Source of the DNA: Tilletiaria anomala UBC 951
Lineage: Eukaryota > Basidiomycota > Exobasidiomycetes > Georgefischeriales > Tilletiariaceae
DNA length: 64,000 bases
Direction of reading: 5' to 3'
NCBI RefSeq assembly: GCF_000711695.1
Contig: NW_013546981.1
Span: 62,001 to 126,000, forward strand
The translations under genes were made by a program, and so were the position numbers. The notes beneath the pieces are model-generated. The model was not told the origin of the DNA, made no database searches, and worked only from the letters and a program-made list of their open reading frames with translations. Shown piece by piece: positions 35,001-45,955 of the stretch (its first letter is position 1; every line of letters starts with the position of its first letter).

Positions 35001-36146
35001 TTGACCAACACCTCGCGGCCAGACCTCCGCCCTCGACACATCGTTCAGCTGCAGTACCTCGCGTGGCCCGACTATTTTGTTCCAGAGAACTCTGCCTCCC
35101 TCCTCAACCTGATCGACCTGGCCGATCAGACGCAGCATAAGTTCGATCAGGACCTTTCAATGGCGCACAGTCCACTCTCGCGCTCATCGTTCCACAAGAG
35201 TGTGGCTGCGACAGTTGGACCGATGATTGTGCATTGCTCTGCTGGCGTAGGCAGGACAGGTGCATTCGTTGTTATCAACAGCATCCTCGATGTCCTACGA
35301 CGCGAACGCCGATGTGCCAATGATCGACGCACGCTAGCCTGCTGGGACGATGGGGTCAAGTCGATCGACAATTGGTTGTTCTCGCATGTGCTCGCGGATT
35401 TGCCTCCGCCTGATGCAGGTCGCTTCGGCCGCCGCAGCAGCACTCGACGCAGCCTCAAGCGAGAGCTCTCACCTTCGGCAGCCAGCATTGACACGGATTC
35501 GGAGGCGGACGTCGGTGGCCTCTCCTCTCCTCCCGCTTTCCGGCGCACGCGCTCAAGAGAGACGACGAATGATGAAGGTCCAGTGCTCGAGCGCTCATCA
35601 CCCTTGCTCACCCCTTCGAAGGCCTTGCACAATTTGGACCTTGCCTCCAGCTCACCCAGGGTTGATCTCTCGCATCAAGGATCCGTCCCCATGGAATGTG
35701 TCATTCAGGATAAGGTGCTACCTCAATCTCACACAATGTGCCGGAATGGCTCGACGACTTCGAGTACCGCCGACTCTTCCATCTCCGCGCCGTCATCTGT
35801 CCTCAGTAGTTCGGGTCAGAGCAGTAGTGTAAGCAGCGGCCTGCTTCATGGACGCGATACGACGTCTGTGGCATCTTCGCTCTTCTCTAAGCCGTCAGCA
35901 TCTATTCCGTGCGGACAGTTCCCGTCTATTGAGCTCAAGCGAGACCTAGATGATGGCGCACAGCGCGCCGCTTCGGCATTCTCGACGGACACGGACTTGA
36001 TCAAGCAGACGACCGAAACGGTTCGGGAGCAGCGCATGAGCAGCATACAAACCACGCGGCAATATGTCTTTGTGCATCTCGCAATTCTGGAAGGTTGCAT
36101 TCGCGATTATAGGCGGTACCAGCAGGAGTCCAAGAATTGCAAATAG
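32037..36146 (+). CDS. Rhodanese + protein tyrosine phosphatase (MAPK phosphatase, Ptp2/Pyp-like)
   Basis: Open frame of 1369 codons. Residues 1-280 are low complexity. A rhodanese-like domain covers about 281-455 (LKRIETAELARLL...TLVIDIRPSTSFRVARIRGSVNV, then the terminal LCWLAGGFKQF). The PTP domain starts near 744: NRYNNIWTYEHSRVRL, DYINASFIEPARRYG, FIATQAPMPSTFEAFW, the WPD loop (Asp1012 in LAWPDYF) and the P-loop HCSAGVGRTGA with catalytic Cys1067. The final PTP helix pair (REQRMSSIQTTRQYVFVHLAILEG) appears only near 1329, so about 230 Ser-rich residues are inserted after the P-loop. Rhodanese plus PTP is the layout of fungal Ptp2/Ptp3 and Pyp1/Pyp2, which dephosphorylate stress MAP kinases. 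A consensus 69-nt intron at 34011-34079 (phase 0, stop-free) probably removes 23 residues, giving 1346 aa. Confidence 0.9.
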   Translation: MLVSQHQQTAVPLTGAPFSSPPACASGSPTIMHPGGIGAALASASTPMGSHSVASGVAPAHDENHPWAQHFALMREQEGELAGLSGGVNGVGWVSRPGGVPTALPTSLNARKADADGGFFGGASATSTFPSSIRTHEAAPPMLGQTATASCGGSAAAPFASRKPSFKMQLPNLTARPPLVSSFSLPAPSGTVGSFSAHLASFSHLNQSPKRHADGSATSAKFAFLPIFATQGRAASLNSDASMRRAQSGGSGGSDSRIGRPILPDKAQSSHRLQVDSAVDRKLKRIETAELARLLRSSPADVEGASDTLVIDIRPSTSFRVARIRGSVNVCAPSTLLKRRTITVERIEDELLPVDDVDGSAERGPSSGGIKCENEYFRRWRTNRYAWASSPATPSDQLSGAKLERIVVLDMDTDNLLGKGKASAGGGGACLRGLLDKFNDAGFAGELCWLAGGFKQFASCIAASGLIIHGDGPSLECQQQSMSTGRQPKASSVSTAPGKFLLPGKSPSNALSSARPSGIRRASAPFFPKGFTIPSFKFSSPFSLNSTGGSGSNSSGFGPSVTSGSGTVAMGSYTPRSAPLAPRAPSSKHSLVQPRCLPMEAFTTQTTVQGPASMGLSTRKIGLEAEGGFAFFAARDDTNDAFGKAKDAQKSENSSVCSVSTSFCGCTHCSRPDLPKHAPQQAAFANPFFDNIRQNRELAHGVTEHIPLDVPVITQEEKDALPLFLKKLVDLPAVERAEVLAQNFFNIDRTEQDRLNATMRQHASESITDPRSSSAPISTGEKGGGSNSGSVSSPRALTTAPFSSIPDVCSAAGERFPFSIAAALERGADNRYNNIWTYEHSRVRLAHPQSSDDPGSDYINASFIEPARRYGSRRRFIATQAPMPSTFEAFWQVLWEQNSHVIVMLSREKEGGRVQCHDYWSQPLCGRFMKTEMIDEVKLTDRGEIIHSKPSDGSGGSGCKGDSGGFFSAVDAGGTSEGEPTIVRRLLRLTNTSRPDLRPRHIVQLQYLAWPDYFVPENSASLLNLIDLADQTQHKFDQDLSMAHSPLSRSSFHKSVAATVGPMIVHCSAGVGRTGAFVVINSILDVLRRERRCANDRRTLACWDDGVKSIDNWLFSHVLADLPPPDAGRFGRRSSTRRSLKRELSPSAASIDTDSEADVGGLSSPPAFRRTRSRETTNDEGPVLERSSPLLTPSKALHNLDLASSSPRVDLSHQGSVPMECVIQDKVLPQSHTMCRNGSTTSSTADSSISAPSSVLSSSGQSSSVSSGLLHGRDTTSVASSLFSKPSASIPCGQFPSIELKRDLDDGAQRAASAFSTDTDLIKQTTETVREQRMSSIQTTRQYVFVHLAILEGCIRDYRRYQQESKNCK

Positions 36147-36819
36147 CCATATCGGACAGAAATCCTTCCCCTTTCATATGCTTCGGCCATCCCACAGCTC
36201 CTCGCATGTCGCAACACAGTATCGCCGCCTGTCCTGCAAAGCATCAACGTGTCACGCATTTGTACCTGATCACACAGACAATAGTATATTCTCGATCAAG
36301 CAAGAAAATTTTGCTTTCCACGGCTGTCGAGATCACGTTGAACAGGGTCCTTGGCACACATTCCTCCTCTGTCTCAAATGCTACAAAGTATTGAAGCAAC
36401 CACTGTTTGACGGCCTGGAAGAGATTCGACTTCGTCGAACCGAAGAAGTCGCGAGCTTCTGAATGTAGTAAACACTGGAGCTCCGTGTCGCTTTCTCGTA
36501 AACGCGAATGCGCTGCCTGCGTGGTGATGCGTTGAAGGATTGAATAGTGATCCTGCCAGTGGCTACAGAAAAAGCGGAAACGCTATTAGGGTTGTCACCC
36601 GCCACTCCCGTGACCCGAAAGCGACTTCCTTGCGCAGTTGGGCTTGTTCCGCAGCTTTTATTGCGCCCACCGCCAGTTTTACCACCCTCCAGCCTGTATC
36701 GATCCGCATCGACCTCAGTCGCCTCCGCTCATTAGGTGTTAATCGCAAGCTTTGCTGCCTGCCCTTCATTGCTACCTCACCCACCTCGACATTGTTTTTG
36801 TGAAGGGCACTACGTCAAA
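36147..36819. other. Spacer / ribosomal protein promoter, 673 bp
   Basis: 3' flank of the phosphatase gene and promoter of the uL2 gene. The 60 bp before the uL2 ATG are pyrimidine-rich on the + strand, as is common for ribosomal protein genes. No other gene supported. Confidence 0.5.
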
Positions 36820-38086
36820 ATGGGTCGTGTCATTCGCGCTCAGCGTAAGAGCGGCGGTATCTTCAAGTCGCACACTGCGCACCGCACCGCTCCGGCCAAG
36901 CTCAGGCCGCTGGACTTTGCAGAGAGGAACGGATACATTCGTGGTGTCATCCGGGAGATTGTCCACGATGCTGGTCGGTGAGTCGCCCGCTTGCTTGCAC
37001 ATGCAGGGCTGGGATGGTATCGGTAGCCACACAAAGCTGCATGCGAGGTGGATCCGATCAGGAATATTAGTGGACAACAGGCCTTTGGGTATCGATGAGA
37101 AGGTGCTGGGGCATGCAGACTTTGGACTGGGCTCGCGTCGCGTATCGGACGCTCTGGCAGGGCATCAAAAGTGGAAAGCGTGGGATGCTGCATGAAGCCA
37201 AGGTGTGCTATGTCGAAAGCGCGAGACACAATCAAGCTCGAGGTGCTCTGGATGTGTCTCTTAAGCTCCCGGGCGCTGCAGCGGCACCAGGCGATGCAAA
37301 GAAGTTGGGGGCAACCGCAGGGAAATGATTGGGTTGTTGGGAGCTTTAGGTCTAGATGCAACTGTTATGCTGAAGCTGACGAACGGCCATTTTGCAACGC
37401 AGTGGTGCGCCCCTCGCCAAGGTGACCTTCCGTGACCCGTACCGCTACAAGCTCCGCACTGAGCACTTCATCGCAACCGAGGGCATGTCTACCGGCCAGT
37501 TTGTCTACTGCGGCAAGCGTGCCGGTCTCACTGTTGGCAACGTTCTCCCGATCTCAGCCTGCCCTGAGGGTACCATCATCTGCAACGTGGAGGAGAAGCC
37601 AGGTGACCGCGGTGCGCTAGCCCGTACCTCTGGCAACTACGCGACTGTCATCGGCCACGACGCTGACGGCATCAACTCGCGTATCCGTCTCCCATCGGGC
37701 TCCAAGAAGTCCGTCCCATCTTCTGCACGTGCCACAATTGGCATTGTCGCTGGCGGCGGACGTATCGACAAGCCTTTGCTCAAGGCTGGCCGCGCTTACC
37801 ACAAGTACCGCGTCAAGAGGAACTCGTGGCCTCGTACTCGTGGTGTTGCTATGAACCCGGTGGACCACCCGCACGTGAGTTGCTCGCTTTACGCCGATGA
37901 TGCGAAAGTTCCTAAGCTTACGATTGCATTTTTTTTACTTTTACTACTGTCCAGGGAGGAGGAAACCACCAACACATTGGTCACGCTTCCACCATCTCGC
38001 GGGGTGCCCCTGCCGGTCAAAAGGCTGGTCTCATCGCAGCTCGTCGCACTGGTCTCATCCGTGGTACGCTCGCGGTCAAGGACTAA
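36820..38086 (+). CDS. RPL2: 60S ribosomal protein L2 (uL2)
   Basis: Three exons: 36820-36977, 37403-37874, 37955-38086 (253 aa, against 254 in yeast). It starts [19 protein letters not shown] and contains the RNA-binding OB/SH3 core ([45 protein letters not shown]) and the highly conserved C-terminal loop [21 protein letters not shown], rebuilt across intron 2. The His in that loop is the one implicated near the peptidyl transferase centre. The last residues are [11 protein letters not shown]. Intron 1 is 425 nt, long for this window, a frequent trait of ribosomal protein genes; I found no convincing snoRNA boxes in it. Codon use is more strongly C-biased than in neighbouring genes, as expected for a highly expressed gene. 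Confidence 0.98.
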
Positions 38087-39749
38087 GCGTAACGCTAGCG
38101 ATAAGCCAAACCTACGCGCACACATTCCATGTACTATTTCCATGTTCCCCATGGCATTTGCTTCTCACCCGCCACTGGTTTGGCTGCGCTCTGTCAGCAA
38201 AGCGTGCTTGGCAGTTGTCAATTGCCCAGATGGATGGATGCGCTACAGCACAACCCAGGTGGCCATGCCGGCCACTGACCTCCTCGGCACGAGGGTAACT
38301 TCGTTTTCGTGTCTAGATGTGCGTGCATGCTCCTCAGATACCGTTGGCATTGTAGCAAACGGCGGCTGATCCAGGAGAACGGACCGCAAGGAGTACACCT
38401 GGCGTTTTTGTTAGCCATTCGAGGAAACGTGTGAGAGCGGGTAGAGTGCAGACGAGTGACCAGCGGCAAGCCATGTACTCATGCGTCTGGAGAAATACAT
38501 TTGAAGTCATGCTCGCACATCGCATCTCGCTGGTCGCCTTGGCTATCATCTGTCACGTATGCAATCCGGGTGGCTCTGGTTTTGACAGGAAAGCCGTAAG
38601 CATGCGGTGACGAGAGGTCTCTAGCATGTCCCTTTCAGCATGAACGAACACGCTATGTACTCTCGTGCAAGCTCATCCATAGAAGCCATCCGACGGCGCT
38701 ATATGTCTGCGCTTTTTGACGCTCATGCCTGGTAACTTGAGCGGCAGCGCCCGGATAACCACGCGGCCATGGCAGCACGTACTACGGTAGCCTACGGCCT
38801 CCAAAAATATGGCGCCTGCGACCGTCGTTTGAAACCCATTCTGCAGTTTCACTTGGGTAGGACGATGCACGATGCAGACTGGCAAGCTGATGATGCTCTT
38901 CTCGCTCCTTTGCAGAAGGAGGGGAAAGCCGCCCACATGAGATGAGCAGATGCTGCGAGGCTGGCGGCGTGTCCGCGGCGCCGACTGTGCGTCCTTTGTT
39001 GTAGGCAGCTTCACTGCCAGTGGTCGCTGGTATTCTCCATTTTTTGTCTTGGCTCTTTTCACCAGCTAGCTCTGCAGCGGGCGGGATCTTTCCTCCGATA
39101 CTGCTGCAGTCCCGCTGGAGCATTCCGCCAGTCTTTGGCGGCTTCCTTCCTTTTGGCGCTCGCACTCCACTGCGCACTTTATTTATTTATTTATTTTTAC
39201 ATTCTCCCCTCTCGCTTCGATTTGCAGGCCTGCGGCCCGGATGATCTGTCCGCGCACGGCGCACCCTGGAAAGTGGGAGGACGATGATGAGGAGGATGCT
39301 CTGCAGTCCGGGAAGGAGGGTATGCCTACTGACCAAGCGCGATGACCTGAGATCACTTCGGTGCATGATGAGGGAACAGAAACGCACCCACCAGAGGTCC
39401 GGTGTTTTGGTCGTGGGCGCGGTCGGTCGTAAGGCAACACAGGCGTGGTGCTCTGAAGCTCATATTTATTTTTGTGATGAATCCGGCGAATAGAATGTAA
39501 TAGGATCTGTCACAGCAAAGCAGCCAGACTCGTCGCCTCTGGGCCGCACTACTGCAAATGTTCGGAGTGCCATCATCATCGATAATACCAGCGGCCGGCC
39601 GGGCCGGCAAGTAACAACGGTATAGACCCGCTCTTTTGATCTTGGTCATTGTGAGGGGGAGATTTTCGCTCACTTCTCCTCGTCTACAGGCGAAGAGTCG
39701 GGGACGGTATTGTGCAGGTTGTCGTCAGCCGACCTTCCCCAGCTCAGCC
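38087..39749. other. Intergenic spacer, 1.66 kb
   Basis: 3' flank of RPL2 and upstream region of the VTT gene. It contains a (TTTA)n run near 39178-39197. Overlapping frames at 38673-39177 (minus) have no motif. No RNA gene recognised. Confidence 0.5.
39178..39197. repeat. (TTTA)n microsatellite
   Basis: Four to five TTTA units in the spacer upstream of the VTT gene. Confidence 0.7.
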
Positions 39750-42535
39750 ATGTCCAGCGACCATGGCCTCAACTCGCCGGCGCGCGCCTCGGCCGATGTC
39801 TTCGATCAACAACGCAGCAACGTCGGCCTCACATCGCCAGTGGCAGCAGCAGATCAGCATTACACTCCCGGGATAGACAACTCCTTTGACTCTTACTCCC
39901 ATCACACAGTCGGATCATCCTCCCTCCTGCGGCCAAACTTTCTGGCTACCAGAGCGCGCAGTCGATCCACACGCGGTCTCGACGGGCTACGCGACGGCGT
40001 CGAGTCCTCGGCCGCAACGCTATCGTCTGACGAATCAGCGCATGAATACCAAGGTGACGAGCGCCTCCAGCAGAGCACCGCCGAGCCGACAGGAGCGTCG
40101 AAGCGAGGCAGCAGCTCACTGAATTCGAAAGGCAAGCGACTCGGCATCATACCTGATCAGCTCTTGCCCGAATCGCTTTTCCAGCAGAGTAAAGGACGTC
40201 GTCGTGCGACAACGGGTGAGTCTCGCTGAGCTAAAACGGAAGGGTGGACTTTGGCTGAAATGAAACCCGAAATTTGCGTCTGATCGCGTTCCCTCCTCTA
40301 GGTCTACGCAGCCCGTCTTCGCCATCTACGCCCTCCTCCTCTGCGACGGCCCGACCCAGTCTCTTCTCTAGCACCGGCCTACGCTCCTTTCTCAGTCATC
40401 TGTCGAGTCCGGCGGCGGAAGTCAAGACGCCAGGCGCAAGGGAGGTCTCCCACATCAACGAACCTACTGCTGGACAGGCGCAAGCTAAGACGCGTTCGCC
40501 TGCGTCTTGCGTATGCGCAGAAGGCAACAGGGCCGACACGCCGACCTCGACGCAGATAACCACCACGACAGGGATTTACATTGGTAGCGCCATCTGCAGC
40601 ATGGGTTCTTTCGCTGCTGGCCCTTCCTTGTATCCGATGGATGGCACGCTGCAACTGGGGACACCGTCGCCGAAACAGGCGCTTGTTCTCGCCAGCGACG
40701 CCGACGATGATGACGATGAGCATGACAGCGCAGATGCCGTCAGTGTTGAGAAAGCGATCGACGACGAGGGGTACGAGCCGGCGCAGGCGCGCAAATGGGT
40801 GCGGTGCGGAAAACAGAGTTTCCAACATGCCTGGGGCATTGCACACACCACAGCGGACACTGAGACCACCAAGGACCAGCAGCAGTCACAGCAGACCAAC
40901 GCGTGGCGCAGCTGGATGGGGTCTACATATGCGGCGCCACCTGCACCGCAGCGATCCTGGTCCGGGACGACAGCCACATCGCCCAGCACGGTGGCCTCCC
41001 CGCTGTTCGACCACGCCAGCAGCACCGTCTCGCTGCTCAGCTGCACCTGCTCGCCGCCAACGCGACCCGAGTCAGTCGCGAGCAGCATCATCGAAATGGG
41101 CACGCCCAAGGCGGCCGCTGTATCGTACATGCGCGAGAACAGCCGCTTCAGCCTGCCCGCGTCGCCGCCGCCGGACAGCGCGGTGTTCTACGCGCAGCAG
41201 CCCAGCAGCGGATCGGTCGAGAGCGCGCCGATGCCGGCGCTGATCTCGATCAACCACTCGTCATGGCGCTTGCGTACGCCGATGCTTCGCCCGCATCTGC
41301 CGGCGCTCCTGCGTCTTGCGGCCATCTTCGTCGTCTGCACCAGCCTGGTTATCGCGGCGCTGACGACGCTGCCGCTCAAGATGCCGACGCACGGACTCTC
41401 CGAGCTGAGCATGGTCGAGATCCGCGACATGGCGTTCTCGCTTAAAGACTACGCGCAGAGCAGCGGCGGCGCAGGCTGGCACACCTGGCTCGTGCTCATA
41501 TTCTTCTTCACGTGGAAGCAGGCGTTCACCGTGCCGGGAAGCTTGATCATGAACGTCGTACTCGGAGCGCTGTACGGCACGTACCGCGCAACGTGGTACA
41601 CATCGCTCTTTACCGGCTTTGGCGGCATCCTGTGCTATCTGCTCGCCCGGCCGCTCGGGCCGTTGATTGAGAGCTTTCCCGGCCTCAGCAAGCCGCTGAC
41701 TGCCATGCGCCGAGCACTTTCGCGATCAGGCAATGACTCACCTGCCACTTGCCCAAACAAGCAACCCTCCCACTCCTCTTCCTCTGCAGACGCCAACATC
41801 TGGTCTTACCTGCTGCTGCTCCGCCTCGTCCCGATCGTCCCCTGGGGCGCGATGAACATCTGCTGCGGTGTGCTGCGCGTGCCGCTCTGGCCGTACTTTG
41901 GCACGCTCGCCTTCGGCTCCGTGCCATGGAACTTTGTCACTTGCCAAGTCGGCGACATTTTGCAGGAGATCGTCGCGACCCTGCCGCAGGTCGCTGGCGA
42001 CGGTAGCGCTTCAGGAGAGGGCAACGCAAATACCAGCAGCAGCGCACATGCCGACGCCTCTGGTTTAACAGTCATCCTGGCCAAGATCTGGAGTAGGGAG
42101 ATGATGGTTAAACTGTTCTTGCTCTCCGTCGTCAGCGTGCTGCCCATACTTCTCAGCAGGTGGTTACGACGAAAAGGCCAGCAGGCGGCAGAGGAAGCGA
42201 CGGCAGACGAGGCGCAGACGCCACTGCTCCACGATCCCGAAGCTGCTCGGGCCGCATCTTCGCCATGGCTTGAGATGCAACTACAAGCCAACATGGGGCT
42301 CACTGGGGCACACGCCCTATCGCCTGATTATGAGCACCGTCATGACTTCTCAATGGCCGACAAGGCCAACTTTGCGCCGTCTCACTCGCGCCCAGCGTCC
42401 GACACGTCGTTCGAATCGTCGGATCGACCGTATGAGCGAGCGGGGGACCATGACTATGTACCTGTACGAGTGGGCTCACTCAATACCAGTAAGGAGCGCA
42501 CTGCCGCAAGTCTCCCACCAAATTTGTACGCGTAA
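39750..42535 (+). CDS. VTT/SNARE-associated-domain membrane protein (Tvp38/TMEM64-like)
   Basis: Two exons, 39750-40215 and 40302-42535 (899 aa); intron GTGAGT...CTCTAG. The first 500 residues are Ser/Thr/Asp-rich and presumably cytosolic, with an acidic tract (DADDDDDEHD). A transmembrane segment (LLRLAAIFVVCTSLVIAALTTLP) is followed by the VTT core: FTWKQAFTVPGSLIMNVVLGALYGT, FGGILCYLLARPLGPLIE and LLLLRLVPIVPWGAMNICCGVLRVPLWPYFGTLAFGSVPWNF. This matches the Tvp38/TMEM64 branch, Golgi or ER proteins related to DedA and the scramblases TMEM41B/VMP1. A final membrane span precedes a disordered tail. The N-terminal extension is far longer than in yeast Tvp38 (337 aa). A possible in-frame 60-nt GC-AG intron (41735-41794) sits in the loop between the two core halves. 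Confidence 0.85.
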
Positions 42536-42665
42536 TCGTTAATGACATACCGCAACACTGCATGCACCCTACAATGACATGAACGTTTTTATCGATGCAG
42601 CCTGCTCTTTTTGTGCTCTATGAAATCAAAGAACGCGCTGCAGTGCTGTCCAAGTCCCGGCACAT

Positions 42666-45131
42666 TCATGGCTTTGACCACGCAGAGTAAATTACAGCCG
42701 ACAGCGCCCGGAGCTCCTTGATCTCGGCTAATGCCTACACATTCATTGGAGACGGGTCAGTCAGTGAATTTCTAAAACATTGGAGGCACTAGTTGCAACT
42801 ACTCACTTCGACATACTCGTTCGGCACGCCATGAATCGCGAGCTGACTCTGCTTGGCGACAGTTGGGAACAGAGCTGCGAGACGGACCTTGTGACCAAGT
42901 TCACCGTCCTCATTGAGCTCCTGGAAGCGTGCGCCTTCCTGCACGATCTCATCCACGACGCCGAAAGCAGGCTTCAGCGCGTCCTCAAACACTGCAAAGG
43001 CCTTGTCGAGAGACAGCCGCAGGACCAAGCGGAAATCGCGCGAGTCGATAAAATCTTTCGTCTCATCGAGCAGGCTGCGAAGCTGCGCGTCCGATGCAAT
43101 CGTAGACACTGGCGTCTTAGGCGGAATCGCGCCTGCCTCTACGAGCACGTACAGTTCCTCTTCTAGGCTGGTGGGGAAGAGCGCTTCGAGGAAGCTGATG
43201 AATACCATGAGCTGCGTCAGCCATGCACCAACGGGTAACGGCAACCATCCTCTTTGAGACTTACTTTAAGCGCTTTGCAAGTAGCCGTTTGGAGCCACGA
43301 GTAGTTCCAGAAACCTCGCTGACGGCGGAAGACCTGGGGTCACCCCCCTTTTCGGGATGCGATCCAGACGAAGTTGCGCACTGCTGCTCTTCGCCCAGCA
43401 CCTCGTACTCGATCTTCCGTCGAGCAGACGAGAGAAGCTGGTGAAACTCTGTCCAGCTCAGCTGCGTCTTGAGTCCTACGTTGCCGAACGTCTCTTCGAC
43501 AGCCACGCGCACGCGCTGCGCGACAAGATTCCACCCGCGGTGCAGAAACCACCAGCTGAAGGTCAGGTAGATGCGCTCCGTCTCGTGGCTTAACCCCTCA
43601 CCGATCTCCCGCGCCTCGCCTCCCTCTTTGCAGTTGGCAGACAATGTCTGTCGACTGCGCAAGCCCTCCTGCGCGAAGCTGTGGTCGACCGAAAATCCAT
43701 CAAAACAGCCAGCTTCGTTGACATCGATGCGATGATCCGGCGGGGCCGGCTTGGCCAGCGACGAGACGGATGCGAGGTAGGCATAGCGTCCGATCAGATT
43801 AAGCTGGATGTGGGTTTGCAGAGCGAGCAGGACGATCGAATAGATAGAGGTGAGCGTGCGTGCGAATGCGACAACTTTTAGCTCGTTCCAGAGCGCCAAT
43901 TTCGCCTTCTTTTCCGCGAGAATCTGCTCCTCTGTCAGCGGTGCAGGCTCGGTGGGCTCGGATACACCGGCAGGTGATTCGCACGCTTGGCGTGCACCGT
44001 TCTCGGTAACTGCTGCACCCGCAGGCAGACGCGTATCCGCTCGAACCGGCGGTGGAAGAGGCTGAGGGTGACGCGGCCCGACGGAGGTGAGAAAATCAGC
44101 CACTTTGCCATTACAAAGAAAAATTCCGACGTTTCTTACCTCGCCAATCCTGTCCAGCGCCGTTGCGGAGGTGGCTATAGCCGAGACTTGCTCAGAGGGC
44201 TGCGTGTCCGCAGGGGCAACATGGTCTACTGCTGGCACTGATGCCTCCGCATTGTCAGTTTTCTCTGGCTCGGTAGGTGCACCTGGCGTTGTGGAGTCAG
44301 TCGACACGGGTGCCGTCTCTTCGGCACTCTGCACCTTGTCGCTCGCTGCTGGCGCCGCCGGTTCTGCCTTGGTTGCATGCGCAACGTGCGTGGCCCCTGC
44401 CACAGACATGACGCGCGACACGAAAGGCGGAGCATGGGGATCAAGAGGTCTCGCCGCTGCGTATTGCGAGGCACCTGCTCGGCTGTCGTCTGCCTTTTCT
44501 TCTTGCTTCTCCTTCTGCTCGATGTCTACCTCACCAGACGACTCGCTCAGATCATATGGCTTTGAATCAGCTTCTACAGCAGATGCACTGCCATTTACTT
44601 GTTCGTCTGATCCTCCCGTCGGCTCCGTAGTTGTCTGAGCCCCTCCTGTTTCTGGCTGCTGCTGCGCTTCTGCTTGCGGAGGACCAGAAACTAATGTGTT
44701 TTCTGCACCAATGCGTGGAACTGAAGCTGGAAATGGTCGAGACTTTTGCAGCTGGCTGGTCAGATCCTCCACGTTCATGCTCTCGAATAGTTGGTCACCA
44801 AGTGTCGGTAGAAGCGCAAGCACTGTGAACGTGCAGTCTTCCTGGTTCTGAGCAAAACGTCTCCGCAGGCTGCGCGAGTCATCGTAGGGGGGACAGGTAA
44901 GTGATGAGAAATTATTTCACATGGTGAAGATTCCATGTTGTACGTCCGGCAAAGATGTGCTCACTTTTCCTTGTCCCGACGCTCTTCGACCATCTTGATC
45001 TGCACCTGCCGTAGCTTGTCGAGCGCATATTTTCCCGCAAGATAGCAGCCCCCTGCGATTCCCCCTATGACAAGGAACGGCTTACGCCGCTTGAACAAGA
45101 AGCTGCGCGTTGACTCGAGCACGGCCGACAT
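42666..45131 (-). CDS. PEX3: Peroxin-3
   Basis: Minus-strand exons 45131-44965, 44869-43265, 43194-42807, 42734-42666 (742 aa; 716 if the in-frame 78-nt intron 44062-44139 is removed). The start MSAVLESTRSFLFKRRKPF is followed by a membrane anchor (VIGGIAGGCYLAGKYAL). The Pex3 core shows RRRFAQNQEDCTFTVLALLPTLGDQ, LWNELKVVAFARTLTSIYSIVLLALQTHIQLNLIGRYAYLASV, YLTFSWWFLHRGW and the end ELRALSAVIYSAW. Pex3 anchors Pex19 and inserts peroxisomal membrane proteins; it also docks inheritance and pexophagy factors. The protein is about 300 residues longer than yeast Pex3 because of a Glu/Ala/Pro/Thr-rich insertion (about residues 110-370) between the cytosolic start and the main helical bundle. Exon 3 is joined through a CTGAC-branch intron ending ATCAG; nearer AG choices break the frame. 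Confidence 0.93.
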
Positions 45132-45955
45132 TTTGCTATCCTTTCGCTAGCGGACCGTCTAGTTTTGAGGTCCAGGTTCAGATCTGTTGCATCCAGCTTT
45201 CAAGTCTACTGCGCAAGCTGCTCCCTCTGCTAGAGGTTCGCCAGCATGTGCTTGTACTTGATCTTTGCGTTCCCCCTGGTAGATAATCTTGCAAGTACCC
45301 ATGCAAGGTCAGCGACGGTAAAAATGTGTGGATCGTGGAGGAAAGGTCTCCGGAAAGGCCTGTCAGACACGAACACACTCTGAAAGCTAGCTCTCTGTGC
45401 TTTCAGACTGGGGAACGAGTCCTTTTGAAACTGGCTGAGAGACTGCCCCACTGACGGAGTCTCACTTCTGCATCGCGGGACCGCGAAGGAGATTCGCCCC
45501 TGTCTTCTAGTCTCTGCCTTCGACTTAATGCTTGAGGTAGTCTGATGCTTGATGGGGTATGCACAGAACCAGGTGCGCATCATGCCGTGTCACTTTTTCG
45601 ACCTGGGGTTAGGCTGTGGGCCAGGAGGGGTGCGAAAGGGCGGAATGCAATACAACACACCGCGTCTGACCTTTGTAGCCGGCGTGCCGGTCAAGTCCAG
45701 TCATCATCACATTCCGGTTTCTGCGAACCTAGCCATACCATCAGATATCAGTCTCCAGGGACTGCCACAAAGGGACACAGCATCAGGCGGATGATAGAAA
45801 TGGAAAAGGAAAAGCAAGACGCAGCGAGGACACAGCCTAAGTGGAAGAAAAACTCGATGACGAAGTCGAAGAATCTATGAGTACAATACAAGGATGTGCG
45901 AATGTATTTGATCGCGGGGGCGGAGCAGCGTTCGTCTTGCGCACATCGGTTTCCC
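45132..45955. other. Spacer, 824 bp
   Basis: Promoter of PEX3 (-) and 3' flank of the transketolase-like gene (-). No supported feature. Confidence 0.55.

Noticed and set aside
36978-37402. Possible intronic snoRNA in RPL2 intron 1
   Set aside because: GATGAGA and CTGA strings occur, but no correctly spaced C/D pair with terminal stem was seen.
39002-39177. Overlapping minus frames before the VTT gene
   Set aside because: No domain, no start context and no continuity with the VTT gene.
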